From Cafeteria roenbergensis (lineage: Eukaryota; Sar; Bigyra; Bicosoecida; Cafeteriaceae), in contig VLTN01000028.1 of the NCBI GenBank assembly GCA_008330645.1, positions 310,001-374,000 on the forward strand: 64,000 bases of DNA. The letters run 5' to 3'. The stretch's first letter is position 1, and each line of letters starts with the position of its first letter. The position numbers were made by a program, and so were the translations under genes. The notes under the pieces were generated by a model, which searched no databases, was not told where the DNA came from, and worked only from the letters and a program-made list of their open reading frames with translations. Positions 38,901 to 48,625 of the stretch are shown here, piece after piece.

Positions 38901-41281
38901 GCCGCTGACCACGCCTCCACTGATCCATCGCAGGCGGCGACTGGCCGATGCGCGCCGGCTGGACAACTTGCGAAAGCGCGCAGAGGCCAGGTCGGGGGCC
39001 CTCAGCAGGGACCTGTCGGCGCTGCGACAGGCGCGGGCAGAGCTTGCCCGCCGTATGAAGGAGGACACGCGAAAGTTCCGGTGAGGCCGCCTTGGAGCTA
39101 ATCTGCCGCGGTGGGCCGCGGTGGGCCGCGCGCAAGCTGACTGTGGCTCGGATGAATGCAGGCGGCTATTCATGCCTAGGCCATCAAATGACCACTGAAT
39201 ACGTAGTTCGTCTGAGCCTCCTGCCCTGCAAGGGAGCGGTTGGCCCGACCGTAGCCCCCACCGCCCCCCACCGCGCTCCCCCCTAGCAATCCCCCCTAGC
39301 AATCGCCCCTAGCAATCGCCCCCCCTCCTTCCCCCCCCCCCCCCCCCCCCCCCCCCGCAGGGCGGAGCTCAAGGCCCAGCGGCAGGAGTCTGCCCGCGCC
39401 CGCCGCGACCAGTCCAGGGCGGAGGCGAAGCTTCTCAAGATGGCTTCCGCGCACGAGCGGCAGGGCGCCGTGCTGCGCCGCCGCTCTGAGCACATCGCAG
39501 CTCTCATGAAGAAGCTCCGTGAGCCCGCGGCCGCGAAGGCGGCGGCGTCAGCTGCAACGACAGCCGGAGCCGGTGCCGGAGCCGGCGCTGGTGTGTCGTC
39601 GACGGCGTCTGACGGCGGCGCTGTTGCAATCGCGGTGAGCAAGGCCGGGCGGGGTTGGGGCTCTGCCGGAAGGATCTCAGTAGCCCCCTCAGCCTTTGCC
39701 GTGGGGTCGTCAGCCGCATCGCACCTGAAGGAGGCCCTGTCATCAGCGGGTCAGACGCGGGCCGGAAGGCTGTCAGACGCGCTGCCGCTTGCCCTGATGG
39801 CGGCAGAAGCCAACGGACAGGTGTCCGTTGAGCGAGCCAGGCGGTGGAAGGCTCTGTGCATCGCTCAGAGGCGGCGGGCTGCGGCGGAGGTTGATATTGC
39901 ACGGGCCGCTGCCGAGGCAGCGGCCAAGGTCCGGGGTGGCTCTGCCGGGCAGAGCGACGCGGGGGCCTCGGCTGCAAGCGTTGCTCGGGCGATGGAGCGT
40001 CTCTCGGTGGCGGAGGCTGCTGTTCGCGAGGCGACGTCGACACTCGCCGAGCTCGAGCAGGCCGCCTCGGTAGAGCCGACTGTGGAGCTGACCGCTCGCG
40101 CAGCGACTGTGACTGTGACTGCCGCGGCGGGTGGTGGTGGTGGAGGAGGACATACCAGCGTCGGATGGAGGTCCATCGTGAGGGACTGCGTCGCTGCCGG
40201 GGGCACTGGCAGCGGAGGCAGGGGTGGAAGCGGCGCAGCGGGAAGCTCTGCCAAGAGCTCTGCCGGCAAAGTGGTGGTGCTCTTGGAGTTCCTTCTGGAG
40301 GCTCTGTGGCGGGCGGCGGCGGCGGCTGAGGCTGCGGAAGAGGAGGGCGAAACTGAAGCCAGCCGTCTCTCGGCAGCGGTTTCGTCGGCTGAGGAGGCGG
40401 CTGCCGCGGCCCGCACTGAGGCGGCTCGCGCTGCCGCCGAGGCGGCGGACGCCGCGCATGATGCCGAGGCTAGAGTGGTCGCTGCGCTGGGGCTGTCAGC
40501 CGACGTGCTGGGCGGAGGCGACGCTATAGCAAGCCGTCACGGACACCCTGATTCAGCCAACGCCAACGCCGACGTCGCTGGCGAGGGCGCAGCCGGCGGG
40601 CTCATGCCCAGCCTCGAGGAGATCCAGGGGGCGCTGGTGGGGGCTGCAACTGCAACTGGGCAGGCCTGGGGGGCGCGCGAAGGCGCTGACAGTAGCAACA
40701 GCAGCAGCAGCAGCAGCAGCAGCAACCTTGTAGCCGACTCGCAGTCACAACAGTCGCAGCGGCAGCTTCAGTTGCAGCTGCGAGCCATGTCCGAGGAGCT
40801 GTCCAAGCTTGGGACGCTGCAGGATGAGCTGCGATCGACCAAGCAATCGCTGCTTGCGGCAGAGCTTGCACGATCCAAGGCGGAGGCGGCGGCGGCAGAG
40901 GCGGCAGCTGCAGCGGCAGCATCAGCGTCAGCAGGGGCGTCAGCGGAGCAGTCGATTGCCGCCGACGCTTCAGCTGCGGCGGCGACGGCGACGGCGACGG
41001 CGGGTGGCGATGACGGCGGCGCAGCGGGCGGGGATCGGAGTCCCTCGGCTGAAAGTGCCTCCGTGGTGCTGCTGAGCGACTACGAGGGCTCGAGCGACGA
41101 GGAGTCTCTCGTTGTGGACGACAGCGACGACAGCGACTGGGAAGACGAAACCGCCGTTGCCGGAACCACGCGCCGTTCGCGGCGAAACCGCAGTGCCGCT
41201 GCTGACACGTCATCGCCAGATCTTGCTAAGCCTTCCGCGAGCGGTGGCAGTGCGGCTGCTGCTGGCAGCGCGGCTGGCGGC

Positions 41282-41322
<41 letters not shown>

Positions 41323-42076
41323 CGGTGCGCATTCCAAGAGAGAGGCAGCAGCCCTCGCTGACATCGACGACCTGCTGGCAGACGAGCCGACGGCTAGGGT
41401 GAGGCGCCAGACGGCGCAGCGGGCGAGGCAGCGGCAGCTAGGCAGCGCGGCGACTGCGGCTGCGGCGGCGACTGCGGCTGGGACCGCTCGTGCGGCGGGA
41501 CGCAGGCAGAGCCAGCAACATCAGGCCGCGGCCGCTGGCGGCACGCGCGCAGGCGGCGGTGGCGGCGGCGGTGGCGGTGGCGGTGTGGCTGGGCCACCCG
41601 CTGGGACGACGTCGAGCCGTGCATCCGGAGCGATGCAGGCTGGACGGGCCAGTGATGGACCGGTGATTCGCCGTCGCGCTGCCGTGAGCGGGGAGGTGGC
41701 TGCGGCCAGAGCACCCCGCCCCAGCGTCATCCGGCCACGGGCCACGGCGGCGACGTCGACGTCGACGTCGACGTCGGCGGCGTCGGCGGCGGCTGGGGTT
41801 GGGGCTGCAGCTCGGACGGGCGGAGTTGCCGCCGCCGACGCGCCCGGGGCTCGCCGCAGCTCGCAGGCTGGTGTGGCCGGCGTTCAGGCTAGCGCGCCTC
41901 CGCGCAGGGCGCTCGGCTCTGTCAGTTCCAATGTGACACAGCGCAGCGGCAAGCGGCCCCGGGATGCGGCCCAAGCGACGGGCTCTGCTGCCGCCGAGAG
42001 AGACGCGAAACGGCCCATGTCGGCGCTGGCGCGGGCACGTGCCGCCATCGCGACGCAGGCGGCGACGAAGCAGTGA
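35940..42076 (+). CDS. KIF4: Kinesin-4 (KIF4-like chromokinesin), three exons
   Basis: Model: join(35940..38680,38934..39080,39361..42076), 1867 aa. The start MSSAIRVAVRLRPLS opens a motor domain with the P-loop GQTGTGKT (about residue 86), switch I NEGSSRSHAVLT, switch II LVDLAGSER (about 319) and YRDSKLTRLLRDSLGG. The neck KNSAKRHADID ends the motor near residue 500. The motor is enlarged by Gly/Ser/Ala inserts, for example between LYRSEMKDLV and GLNVREDD. After a long coiled coil, RRLADARRLDNLRKRAE to VLRRRSEHIAALMKKLRE matches the KIF4-type coiled coil with its (V)LRRKxEE-like motif, and WRSIVRDCVAAG matches the next conserved block. The tail is Ser/Ala/Gly-rich with acidic and basic patches. 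Kinesin-4 members organise the midzone or the ciliary tip; which applies here is unknown. Confidence 0.92.
38809..38856. repeat. CCCGATTCCTAG tandem repeat in intron
   Basis: Four copies of a 12-nt unit inside kinesin intron 1 (38681-38933). Confidence 0.85.
39331..39356. repeat. 26-nt poly-C tract at a 3' splice site
   Basis: An uninterrupted C run ends directly at the GCAG acceptor of kinesin exon 3, forming an all-C polypyrimidine tract. Preceded by copies of CCCCTAGCAAT. Confidence 0.9.
40697..40725 (+). repeat. AGC repeat coding for polyserine
   Basis: About nine AGC/AAC codons within the kinesin coiled-coil/tail region. Confidence 0.85.
41281..41321 (+). repeat. AGC repeat coding for polyserine
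   Basis: About 13 consecutive AGC codons in the kinesin tail. Confidence 0.88.
41752..41775 (+). repeat. GACGTC repeat in coding sequence
   Basis: Four copies of a palindromic hexamer, read as Thr-Ser repeats near the kinesin C-terminus. Confidence 0.85.
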
Positions 42077-42906
42077 GCTGCCTTGGGGGAGGGGGGGCGG
42101 GGGATCCGTCTGGGGGTGAGAGACGGCGATAATCGGTGAGTGACGGCGAGGTTGAAGTGAGTGACCCCATCAGGTGAGCGACGGTGAGCGACGGTGAGCG
42201 ACGGCTCACTTGCGCCTTGCCTGAATGGCTACGTGTCTGACCCAAATCTGCATTCTGAACCCGGACACACTCCAACCGGCTGCTACGCCGGCCGCCTCAA
42301 GGCGTGCGTGCGTGCGTGCGTGCCACTCAAGCCATCGTCACAGGAGCAGCCGAACACGCCTATTGGCAGGGTCAGCGCCCCAGCATCGCAGTGCCGCCCC
42401 GCCGTTGCTCGGCGGAGCGTTGCACTCACTCGAGCGGCTGTCGGGCGACCAACAGCCCCATTGACCCCCCTTCCCCCGCCCCTCATACACACACTCACGC
42501 GCGCACACACGCACACACACCGGATGACGTGGCGTGGCTGTCGCGGCGGCACGGCGTGGCGGCACATTGCTGGCAGGCAGCAGCCGGCGCGGCGGGGGGG
42601 GGGTGGCGGTGGCGGTGGCGGTGGCGCCTGTTGCAGCTCCACCGCCCGCGGGCGGAGCACGGGTGTTCCGACGTCTCGCGGCGTTGCTGGCGGCACTCTT
42701 CGGCACGATGGCTCCGTCGCAGCGGTGTGACCATGATGGCCGGCGCCGCGTGCGGACAGCGTCAGGAGCAGGTGATGCGTGGCAGCCTGCGGCCGCGGCG
42801 GGGAGCCTTACGCCCCCGTGACGCTCTCTCTCTCTCTCGCCACGGAAGGCGCAGGGGCCTGCTGCCAGTTGCGCAGCCTACCCGCTGGTGACGAGGCTGG
42901 GCGCTG
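42077..42906. other. Intergenic between convergent genes, repeat-rich
   Basis: 830 nt between the kinesin stop and the PIG-Y stop. Short GGTGAGCGAC direct repeats (42120-42205), a CACACG-rich patch (about 42487-42522), a G-run with GGCGGT units (42593-42626) and a CT run (42823-42838). No gene was recognised. Confidence 0.5.
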
Positions 42907-43323
42907 CTAGTTGTGACGGAAGAGCTTCATGGCCAGCCAGTTCGTGATGACAAAGACAACCATGACCGGGAACATGTGGGGAAGCAGCGCCGCCATGTAG
43001 TGGTTGCCGCGCACGGCTTCGAGGAGCGGGTTGTCGGACGGCGGAAGCAGGAACGACCCGAAGATGAAGAACCTGCGAGCTCAGTCACGTGGGCCCGCTT
43101 GGAGGTCGCAAGGGTGCCATCTGGCACCCGCGAGAGGCATTGCAGCACTGGGCACGCTGCCGGCTGACCGCCCGCGCAGGACTCACAAACCGCCGACGAA
43201 AATGGTGAGTCCAACCACGATCATGCCCAGGCCGCCAAGGCGCGTCCAGAACACATCCGAATCCGTCACCACCTCAAGGGGCTTTGTCGGGGCGCTAATG
43301 AACCCTGCGGGGCGGCCGTCCAT
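42907..43323 (-). CDS. PIGY: PIG-Y, small subunit of GPI N-acetylglucosaminyltransferase
   Basis: Model: complement(join(42907..43072,43187..43323)), 100 aa, one phase-2 intron. The protein starts MDGRPAGFISAPTKPLEV and has two membrane helices, RLGGLGMIVVGLTIFVGGL and MFPVMVVFVITNWLAM. The C-terminus WLAMKLFRHN matches the diagnostic end of PIG-Y (GIKLFRHN in animals). Between the helices lies a short lumenal loop (SDNPLLEAVRGNHYM). PIG-Y is part of the ER complex that makes GlcNAc-PI, the first step of GPI-anchor synthesis. Length is slightly above the animal protein (71 aa) because of an N-terminal extension. Such a short protein carries limited evidence, but the C-terminal motif plus topology is hard to explain otherwise. 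Confidence 0.85.
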
Positions 43324-43444
43324 GACTGGCGCGCGTCGTGTGGGGCTCGGGGTCGCGGGCTGATGCGGACGGCTCTGCCAATGCCTGGCATTGACAGCCC
43401 TCCCTGCAGCGGCGCAGCCGGTCCACTCGAGGCCGTGGCCAGCC
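43324..43444. promoter_or_regulatory. Short divergent promoter region
   Basis: Only 121 nt separate the PIG-Y start (minus) from the start of the next gene (plus), so the two very likely share a bidirectional promoter. No core motif was recognised. Confidence 0.5.
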
Positions 43445-44721
43445 ATGCTTGCGGCGTCGGCTCGCGTGGCGTCTCTTGGCAGTGTTGCGCGCAGAAGCTT
43501 GCACCGCGGCCAGGCGGCTTTGCGGGCGGGCCGCCGCCAGCACTCGGCCGCAGCGAAGGACGGCCCCGCTTCCGCCCCTGCGAGCGCCTCCACGACGCCG
43601 ACCGGAGCCGCCTCCGCGAACGTGCCAGGCGCAGCGACGCCCACGCCTGCCCCCGGCGCCGCGGCTGCGCCCGGAGCCGCCGCAGCCGCCGCGACTGGCC
43701 CGGACGGCAAGAGCGACTGGTGGTATGCGGGCTGGGCCACGCTCTTCAGCGTTGTGCTCGGAGGCCCCCTCTTTTTCCTCTATGAGCTGCGAACGAACAT
43801 CGAGACTCGCCTCTGGGCGGAGGAGAACGCCCCCGAACTCATCGCAGAGTTGAGCAAGTACTACGACGTATTCGGCGAGGCGCCGCCAGCGGAGCCCAAG
43901 CTGGCGGCAGCTCTGCCAGCACTAGGCTTGCTCTTCGGGTCGACGTCGGACGAGGACTGCTTCGAGGACGGCCTGGAGGGCACCACGGCGCCGATGCTGG
44001 AGGCTGCGCTCTCCGGCGGCCGCGCGGACAGGGAGCGCGGCGACGAGCGTGAGCGACGTGCTTGAGCGACGCGCTTGAGCGACGCGCTTGAGCGACGCGC
44101 TTGAGCGACGCTCGTAGGGATGCTCTAGGGAGGGCGGGAGTGGTGGGTTGCGCGTTTTGGCTTCAAACGGCGGTGCGGGACAGACACAGCCGAATCGGTG
44201 ATGTGGCATTGACCCGCTCGTGATGCAGGCATGATCCAGTTGGCCGACCACTTTGCTTGCCCTGCCCCCGCCTTGGCTCGCCTCTGCCGCCGCTCGCAGC
44301 TGTGTCGATCCGCGTTGCTCTGACGGACGGAACCCACGTGGTTGTGAACGGCCGCGCCACCGACACCGACGCCGCAGTTATGCGCGCAGCGGTATTCGCC
44401 GCAGGAGGGGCCGCGAAACCGGGGGTGTCCGTTGACTGGCTGCTGACCGAGTCCGAGGTGGCCAACCCGCCCGCCGTGAAGTTCTCCCACCCCGTGGAGG
44501 TGGTCACGCCGTCGGCGGAGCAGCTGGCGGAGCTTGAGGCGTCGGTGGAGGAGGAGGCGGCCAGGCTGCGAGCGCTCCGAGAGGCGGCCCGCCACCCCGA
44601 GGCGCTGTCCCCAGTGGACCGGGCGCGGCTCCCGCAGCGGCTGGAGGAGCTTGAGGAGTCAGTGGCGAGCGGTTTCGCGGCGGTTTCCGGGCTGCGCAAG
44701 CAGTTGCGCGCCCGCGGCTGA
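43445..44721 (+). CDS. Putative mitochondrial single-pass membrane protein, two exons
   Basis: Model: join(43445..44048,44300..44721), 341 aa, phase-1 intron. The N-terminus MLAASARVASLGSVARRSLH is Arg/Ser/Ala-rich without acidic residues, typical of a matrix presequence. An Ala/Pro linker leads to one TM segment, YAGWATLFSVVLGGPLFFLYEL. After it come LWAEENAPELIAELSKYYDVF and, in exon 2, a compact region starting SIRVALTDGTHVVVNGRA with a following coiled-coil-like helix (EQLAELEASVEEEAARLRAL). I do not recognise the family. An inner-membrane protein with a C-terminal domain in the intermembrane space is one reading. The intron contains four copies of a 13-nt repeat. Confidence 0.65.
44061..44112. 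repeat. 13-nt tandem repeat CTTGAGCGACGCG
   Basis: Four near-perfect copies directly after the GTGAGC donor of the putative mitochondrial membrane protein gene. Confidence 0.9.
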
Positions 44722-45120
44722 GGGCCGACGCCGCTGCGGCCGGGGCGGATGATGAGTGAGTGTTTGTGTGGCAGTTTCTGTGTGTGGCAGTTTCTGTGCG
44801 TGCGGCTGTGTGTGGCCGCTTGAGGGTGTCTGCGCCTGCGAGCGATGGCTGGATGTGCCGGCGTCGGTGCTTGGTGCGATGGTCCAATCCGCGGTGCCAA
44901 GCCTTCGTGGAGCGTGGGTGTGTCGTCTCACGCTCCACAGACGCGCTGCAAAGCACGGCTGGCGCGCGCCGGGAGCGGCGAGCGGGGCCGCGGCGCTGGG
45001 AGCTGGCGGTCGGGACATTGGTGGTGCCGGCCGAACAAGAAGGCAGATATGCAATGTTCACGCATGCTCGAGGCGGTGCGGGCACGGGCAGCGGCTGTGG
45101 CTGGCAGAGCTGGGCCGGTT
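44722..45120. other. Intergenic between convergent genes
   Basis: 399 nt, with GTGTGTGGCAGTTTCT direct repeats at about 44766-44800. No gene was recognised. Confidence 0.5.
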
Positions 45121-45948
45121 TCACCGCGATCCGCCCGCCACGGGCACGAGGCCGGTCGCGGCCGCAGCGCCCGCGGCTCCCCCCTCCCGCGCCACCGCTG
45201 CCAGCTCGTCCTGCGCGCGCACCGCGTTGCGCACGGTGCGCTTGTTGGTCTCGACCACTTCGCCGGCCAGGATCATCTCGTCCAGGATGTGGTACGCCTT
45301 GTGAAAGTTGAATATGATGTCCAACTCACACACGTTGTCAAAGTACTGGTCCAGAACTTCGACGAACGCGTGAACGGTCTCCAGCGCGATGAGCTCGTTG
45401 TCCTCCTTGCCAATGCACGCCACAAAGTACAAAGACGCGTACCTGCGCGAGAGGCGCGGGGAAAGCGCGCCGCGCGGGGAGCTACCGTGAGCGCGTGGCT
45501 CGGCCGAGTTGCCAGGCCGGCGCTCGCGAGCCGCCCGCCCCGCAGCGAAGGGCGGGACAGGTGCGGGCGCGCACGACTCACCTCCGGTACACGATCTTGT
45601 CGTCCCTCCACTCGAGGAAGTTGCACAGCTTCCCAGGCCGGCTGAGCACCATGGCTGTCACCTCCCGGCGAATGCGGATGCGCTCCTTGGGCCGCACCCG
45701 CTGGTACCACTTGGCCAGGCGCACCTTGCCCTGGCGGCTCACGACCAGAAGGAACTTGATCTGCGCGCCTCGCACGAAGGGGGCAGGGGGGCGAGGTCGA
45801 CGTCTGTGGCCAACAGGCGGGGCCGGGCTGGTTGCCGAGGCCGCAGCACGAGCCTGGCCGGCGCCCCGAGGCTTGCCCGGAACTGCGAGGCCCCTGCGCG
45901 CAGCCAGGGCGGACTTGCCGCCGGGGCAAAGGCGGGCGCCCTCACCAT
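45121..45948 (-). CDS. AP1S1: Clathrin adaptor AP-1 sigma subunit, first exon is the ATG alone
   Basis: Model: complement(join(45121..45442,45582..45760,45946..45948)), 167 aa. The only ATG placed to join the frame is followed at once by GTGAGG; the next exon starts at a GCGCAG acceptor with IKFLLVVSRQGKVRLAKWY, giving an N-terminus like the family MxRFxLLFSRQGK. LCNFLEWRDDKIVYRR, then YASLYFVACIGKEDNELIAL and NVCELDIIFNFHKAYHILDE are classic sigma-adaptin blocks. CSFLEWRD-like wording and the Ala-rich C-terminal extension favour sigma-1 (TGN/endosome) over sigma-2. The subunit is a longin-fold part of AP-1 and helps read dileucine signals. Exon phases close exactly. The start exon is inferred; the rest is secure. 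Confidence 0.9.
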
Positions 45949-46284
45949 GCTGTGCCCCCTCCCGCGACTCTCTGTCCTGGGCAAGGAGTGGGCCGGCTGG
46001 GCCGGGCGCTCAGGAATGGATGGCAAAATGTCCGCCAGGCTCGCAATATTCGCGATTGCGGGCTGCGAGGCGGCGCATTTTCCGCGCGGGAGCGGCCAGA
46101 CGGCGGCGCATGCGGCGCGGCCCCACGCGCAGGGATTGGGGCGTGTGAGCACCTGCCTGTGGCCTGGGTTGCGCTCTCATCGCTCTTCGGAAAGCGCAGG
46201 GCGGCTGGCAAAACGGGCTGCGCGCAGCTCCAACAATCAGTCACTCAGCTGCGAGCCAGCCCGCTATGCGCGCTCGTGTGCGGG
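45949..46284. other. Intergenic, upstream of AP-1 sigma
   Basis: 336 nt between the AP-1 sigma start and the carrier stop, both minus strand. It should contain the AP-1 sigma promoter. Nothing else was seen. Confidence 0.45.
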
Positions 46285-47483
46285 CTAAGCTGCGGCGTCA
46301 ACGCCAAGGAGGTCTCCGAGAATCTCATAGGTGCTGTTGATGATTCCCCATGACACGAGCGAGCGCGTGTAGTTGATGTGCACGCCCCGGAACACGCCGC
46401 GCCAGCCACCTCGCTCCTGCTTGACCCGCCGGATCGTCTCGACCACACCGGGGAACTTGCCCCCCAGCTGCGCCTGCATGACGGACTTGGCCACGTTGAT
46501 GGGGAAGAACACGGTCGAGATTGTGGCCCCGAGCACGGCGCCGGACACAAAGTCACGCAGCACATCCCAGAACCCTGCGAGCGGCGGGCGGGCGGGCGGG
46601 CGGGCGGGCAGGCGGCAGGCACACGGGGGAGCGGGGTCCAGTGGCGGGGTCGGTCGTGTGGCCGGGGGCTCGGGGGCGGGGCGGTGGGTGGCGGGGGGGG
46701 GGAGGGGAGGCGGAAACGAGCGGCGCTGGCACGGGCGGAGGCAGCAGCTGGAGCGGCAGCAGCTGCAGCGGCAGCAGCTGCAGCTGGAGCGGCAGGGCAA
46801 GGGCTCACTGGACGGCTTTGCGGGGATGACGTCCCGCACGGGTCCGCGCAGGGTGAAGAAGAGCACCGAGGAGGGCCCGTTGCGCAGCAGGATGGGCACC
46901 AGCCCGCGGTAGTACTCGCGCACGCCGAGCGGCCGCAGCTTCTTCATCACGTCCCACGTGTGAGCGAAGTGGCCGTTGAAGTGGCGGTGCTGCAGGAGCG
47001 TCTGGGCGCGCTCCAGCGGCGTCAGGATCGCCTCGGTGGAGCCTGCCAACAGCGCTGCGGAGGCCTGGGCGCCAACCTTCCAGGGGCCGGCAAGGTCCTC
47101 CAGAGAGCAGCCGCGGTGCAGCCTGATCGCGCGCAATATGGCCCGCAGGTACATGTCGTACAGTCCAAACATCGCTGCCATCGAGAGGGACTTTTGCACC
47201 AGGGGGGGGCCGACGCCTCGGTACACGTTCACCAGCCCTTCAGCTGCGATACCACGGGCCGCCCGCACGGCGCTCTTGCCCTCGACCTGCTGCCGGAAGA
47301 TGAGCTTGTGCACTGGAAACGTAATCACAATGTTTGCAAAGGCGGCCAGGGCGCCGCGAAGGAACTCGAACGAGGAGTCCTCTGGCCTGCGACGGGCACT
47401 TGCCGCAGCCGCGACGGCGGCCGTGCCGGCACCAGCGTGAACGGGCTGGGCATCGGGGCCCACAGCACTGCTGGCGGCGAGCA
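46285..47483 (-). CDS. SLC25A51: Mitochondrial carrier, SLC25A51-like (NAD carrier), N-terminal exon unresolved
   Basis: The two main exons are complement(46285..46574) and complement(46809..about 47386-47483). Carrier repeats read NIVITFPVHKLIFRQQVEGK, ILTPLERAQTLLQH and ISTVFFPINVAKSVMQAQ, each with the PxHK/PLER/PINV form of the Px[DE]xx[KR] motif. The non-standard first and third repeats are those of SLC25A51/52. VREYYRGLVPILLRNGPSS, SSVLFFTLRGPV and RSLVSWGIINSTYEIL match that family closely. SLC25A51 brings NAD into mitochondria. The start codon is uncertain. One candidate is a 10-nt exon at 47891-47900 (MGH) joined to an acceptor before 47483; another acceptor lies before 47386. The intron 46575-46808 contains GGGC and GCAGCAGCT repeats. 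Confidence 0.85.
46584..46610. repeat. GGGC tandem repeat in intron
   Basis: Six GGGC units next to the acceptor of the last carrier exon; C-rich on the coding strand and a possible G-quadruplex on the other. Confidence 0.85.
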
Positions 47484-48625
47484 CTGCCCGCCGCTGATGC
47501 CGGTTCGCGGGCTCGCCGCCGGACGGGGCGGCCGCGCGGGGTCGGATGCGCGAGGGCCGATGCCCCCTTGCTTGCTGGCGTGCCACGGCATGCCCGCAGG
47601 CGGATGCGGCAGGGACCGCCCCTGGCGCACGCAGCCCAGCGCCGGAAAGCGCACTCTCGCATGCGTGGTGCCACGCAGGGGCGCCGTGGTCCGCGTGGCC
47701 GGCAGCGAGGCTTGCCGGAACGTTCGGGCCGGGCCCGCAGGCGCGGTCGTCGCACCCGGCCGCCTCTGGGACGGCACAAGCTGGCCAGGGGGCCGCGTCC
47801 GCAGTCCGGTCTTGCCAGTGCGCGTCCGGCAGGCCGCCGCGGAGCGCAAGGGCTCGCTTTGCTTGGCCGTGCCTGGTTGAGGTGACCCACGATGGCCCAT
47901 GCTGGTCGCCGCAGGTCGCCGCGGCGCTGCCGGCGCCCCGAGCCAGCGCCAGCCACGGGAGCGAGGCCTCGTGGCGCGCGGCTCGGCCGGCCCGGCGATC
48001 GGGGCGAGGGCCGCCTGTCGGGCCCCGGTGGGCGAGGCGGCGGGTCGCGGCGCCTCTCTGATGCAATGCCACCCACGCCAAATCCGGGCAAACCAGCGCC
48101 GAGACCTCGTCCATGGCCTCGGGAGGCCCCGCGGCGCTGTCGGTGGGGATGCTCCTGGAGGCCCGGGTTTGGGGGCGCAGGTCCCGGCCTCGGGGGCCTT
48201 GTGCGGGCGGGCGAGGCCGCTCAATGAGTGCCCAGTGCTCCACGCAAGGCAGAGCGCCGCGGGTCGGCGGAGCGACGGTTTGCCGTCGGCATTGGCCGTT
48301 TTTCGGGCCGGCAGAGTCGGCGGCAGCTCGGCGGAACGGCCTGCAGCGGCGGCCGCGCGGAGCCCGAGGCCGGCCCCGCGCACAAGACCAGGGGGGGGCA
48401 AGCAGCCACCCATGGCAGCACGCCCGGGCTCTGGCGCCGGCTACGGTGAGCGCCCGCCTCCGGGGCCCGGGGCAACGGCGGACTGCGCGCTGGTGGGCCG
48501 AACTCGAGCGCAGGCCGCCCGCACCCGACGCCACCGGGCCACCGATGCAGCGCTTGCTGCGCGGCGCTCTACGGCCCTGTTTGCACGACTGCGCCGCGTC
48601 GCCTCCGCCCCGTTTCGCAGGCGGA
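47484..48625. promoter_or_regulatory. Divergent region between carrier and IFT74, holds unresolved carrier 5' exon
   Basis: About 1.1 kb. It should contain the carrier start exon and intron, both promoters and the 5' UTRs. Open frames on both strands are low-complexity and match nothing known. Confidence 0.4.

Noticed and set aside
46378-47880. 500-residue plus-strand open frame
   Set aside because: It is antisense to the NAD carrier, Gly/Arg/Ala-rich and without any domain; long shadow frames are expected at this GC content.
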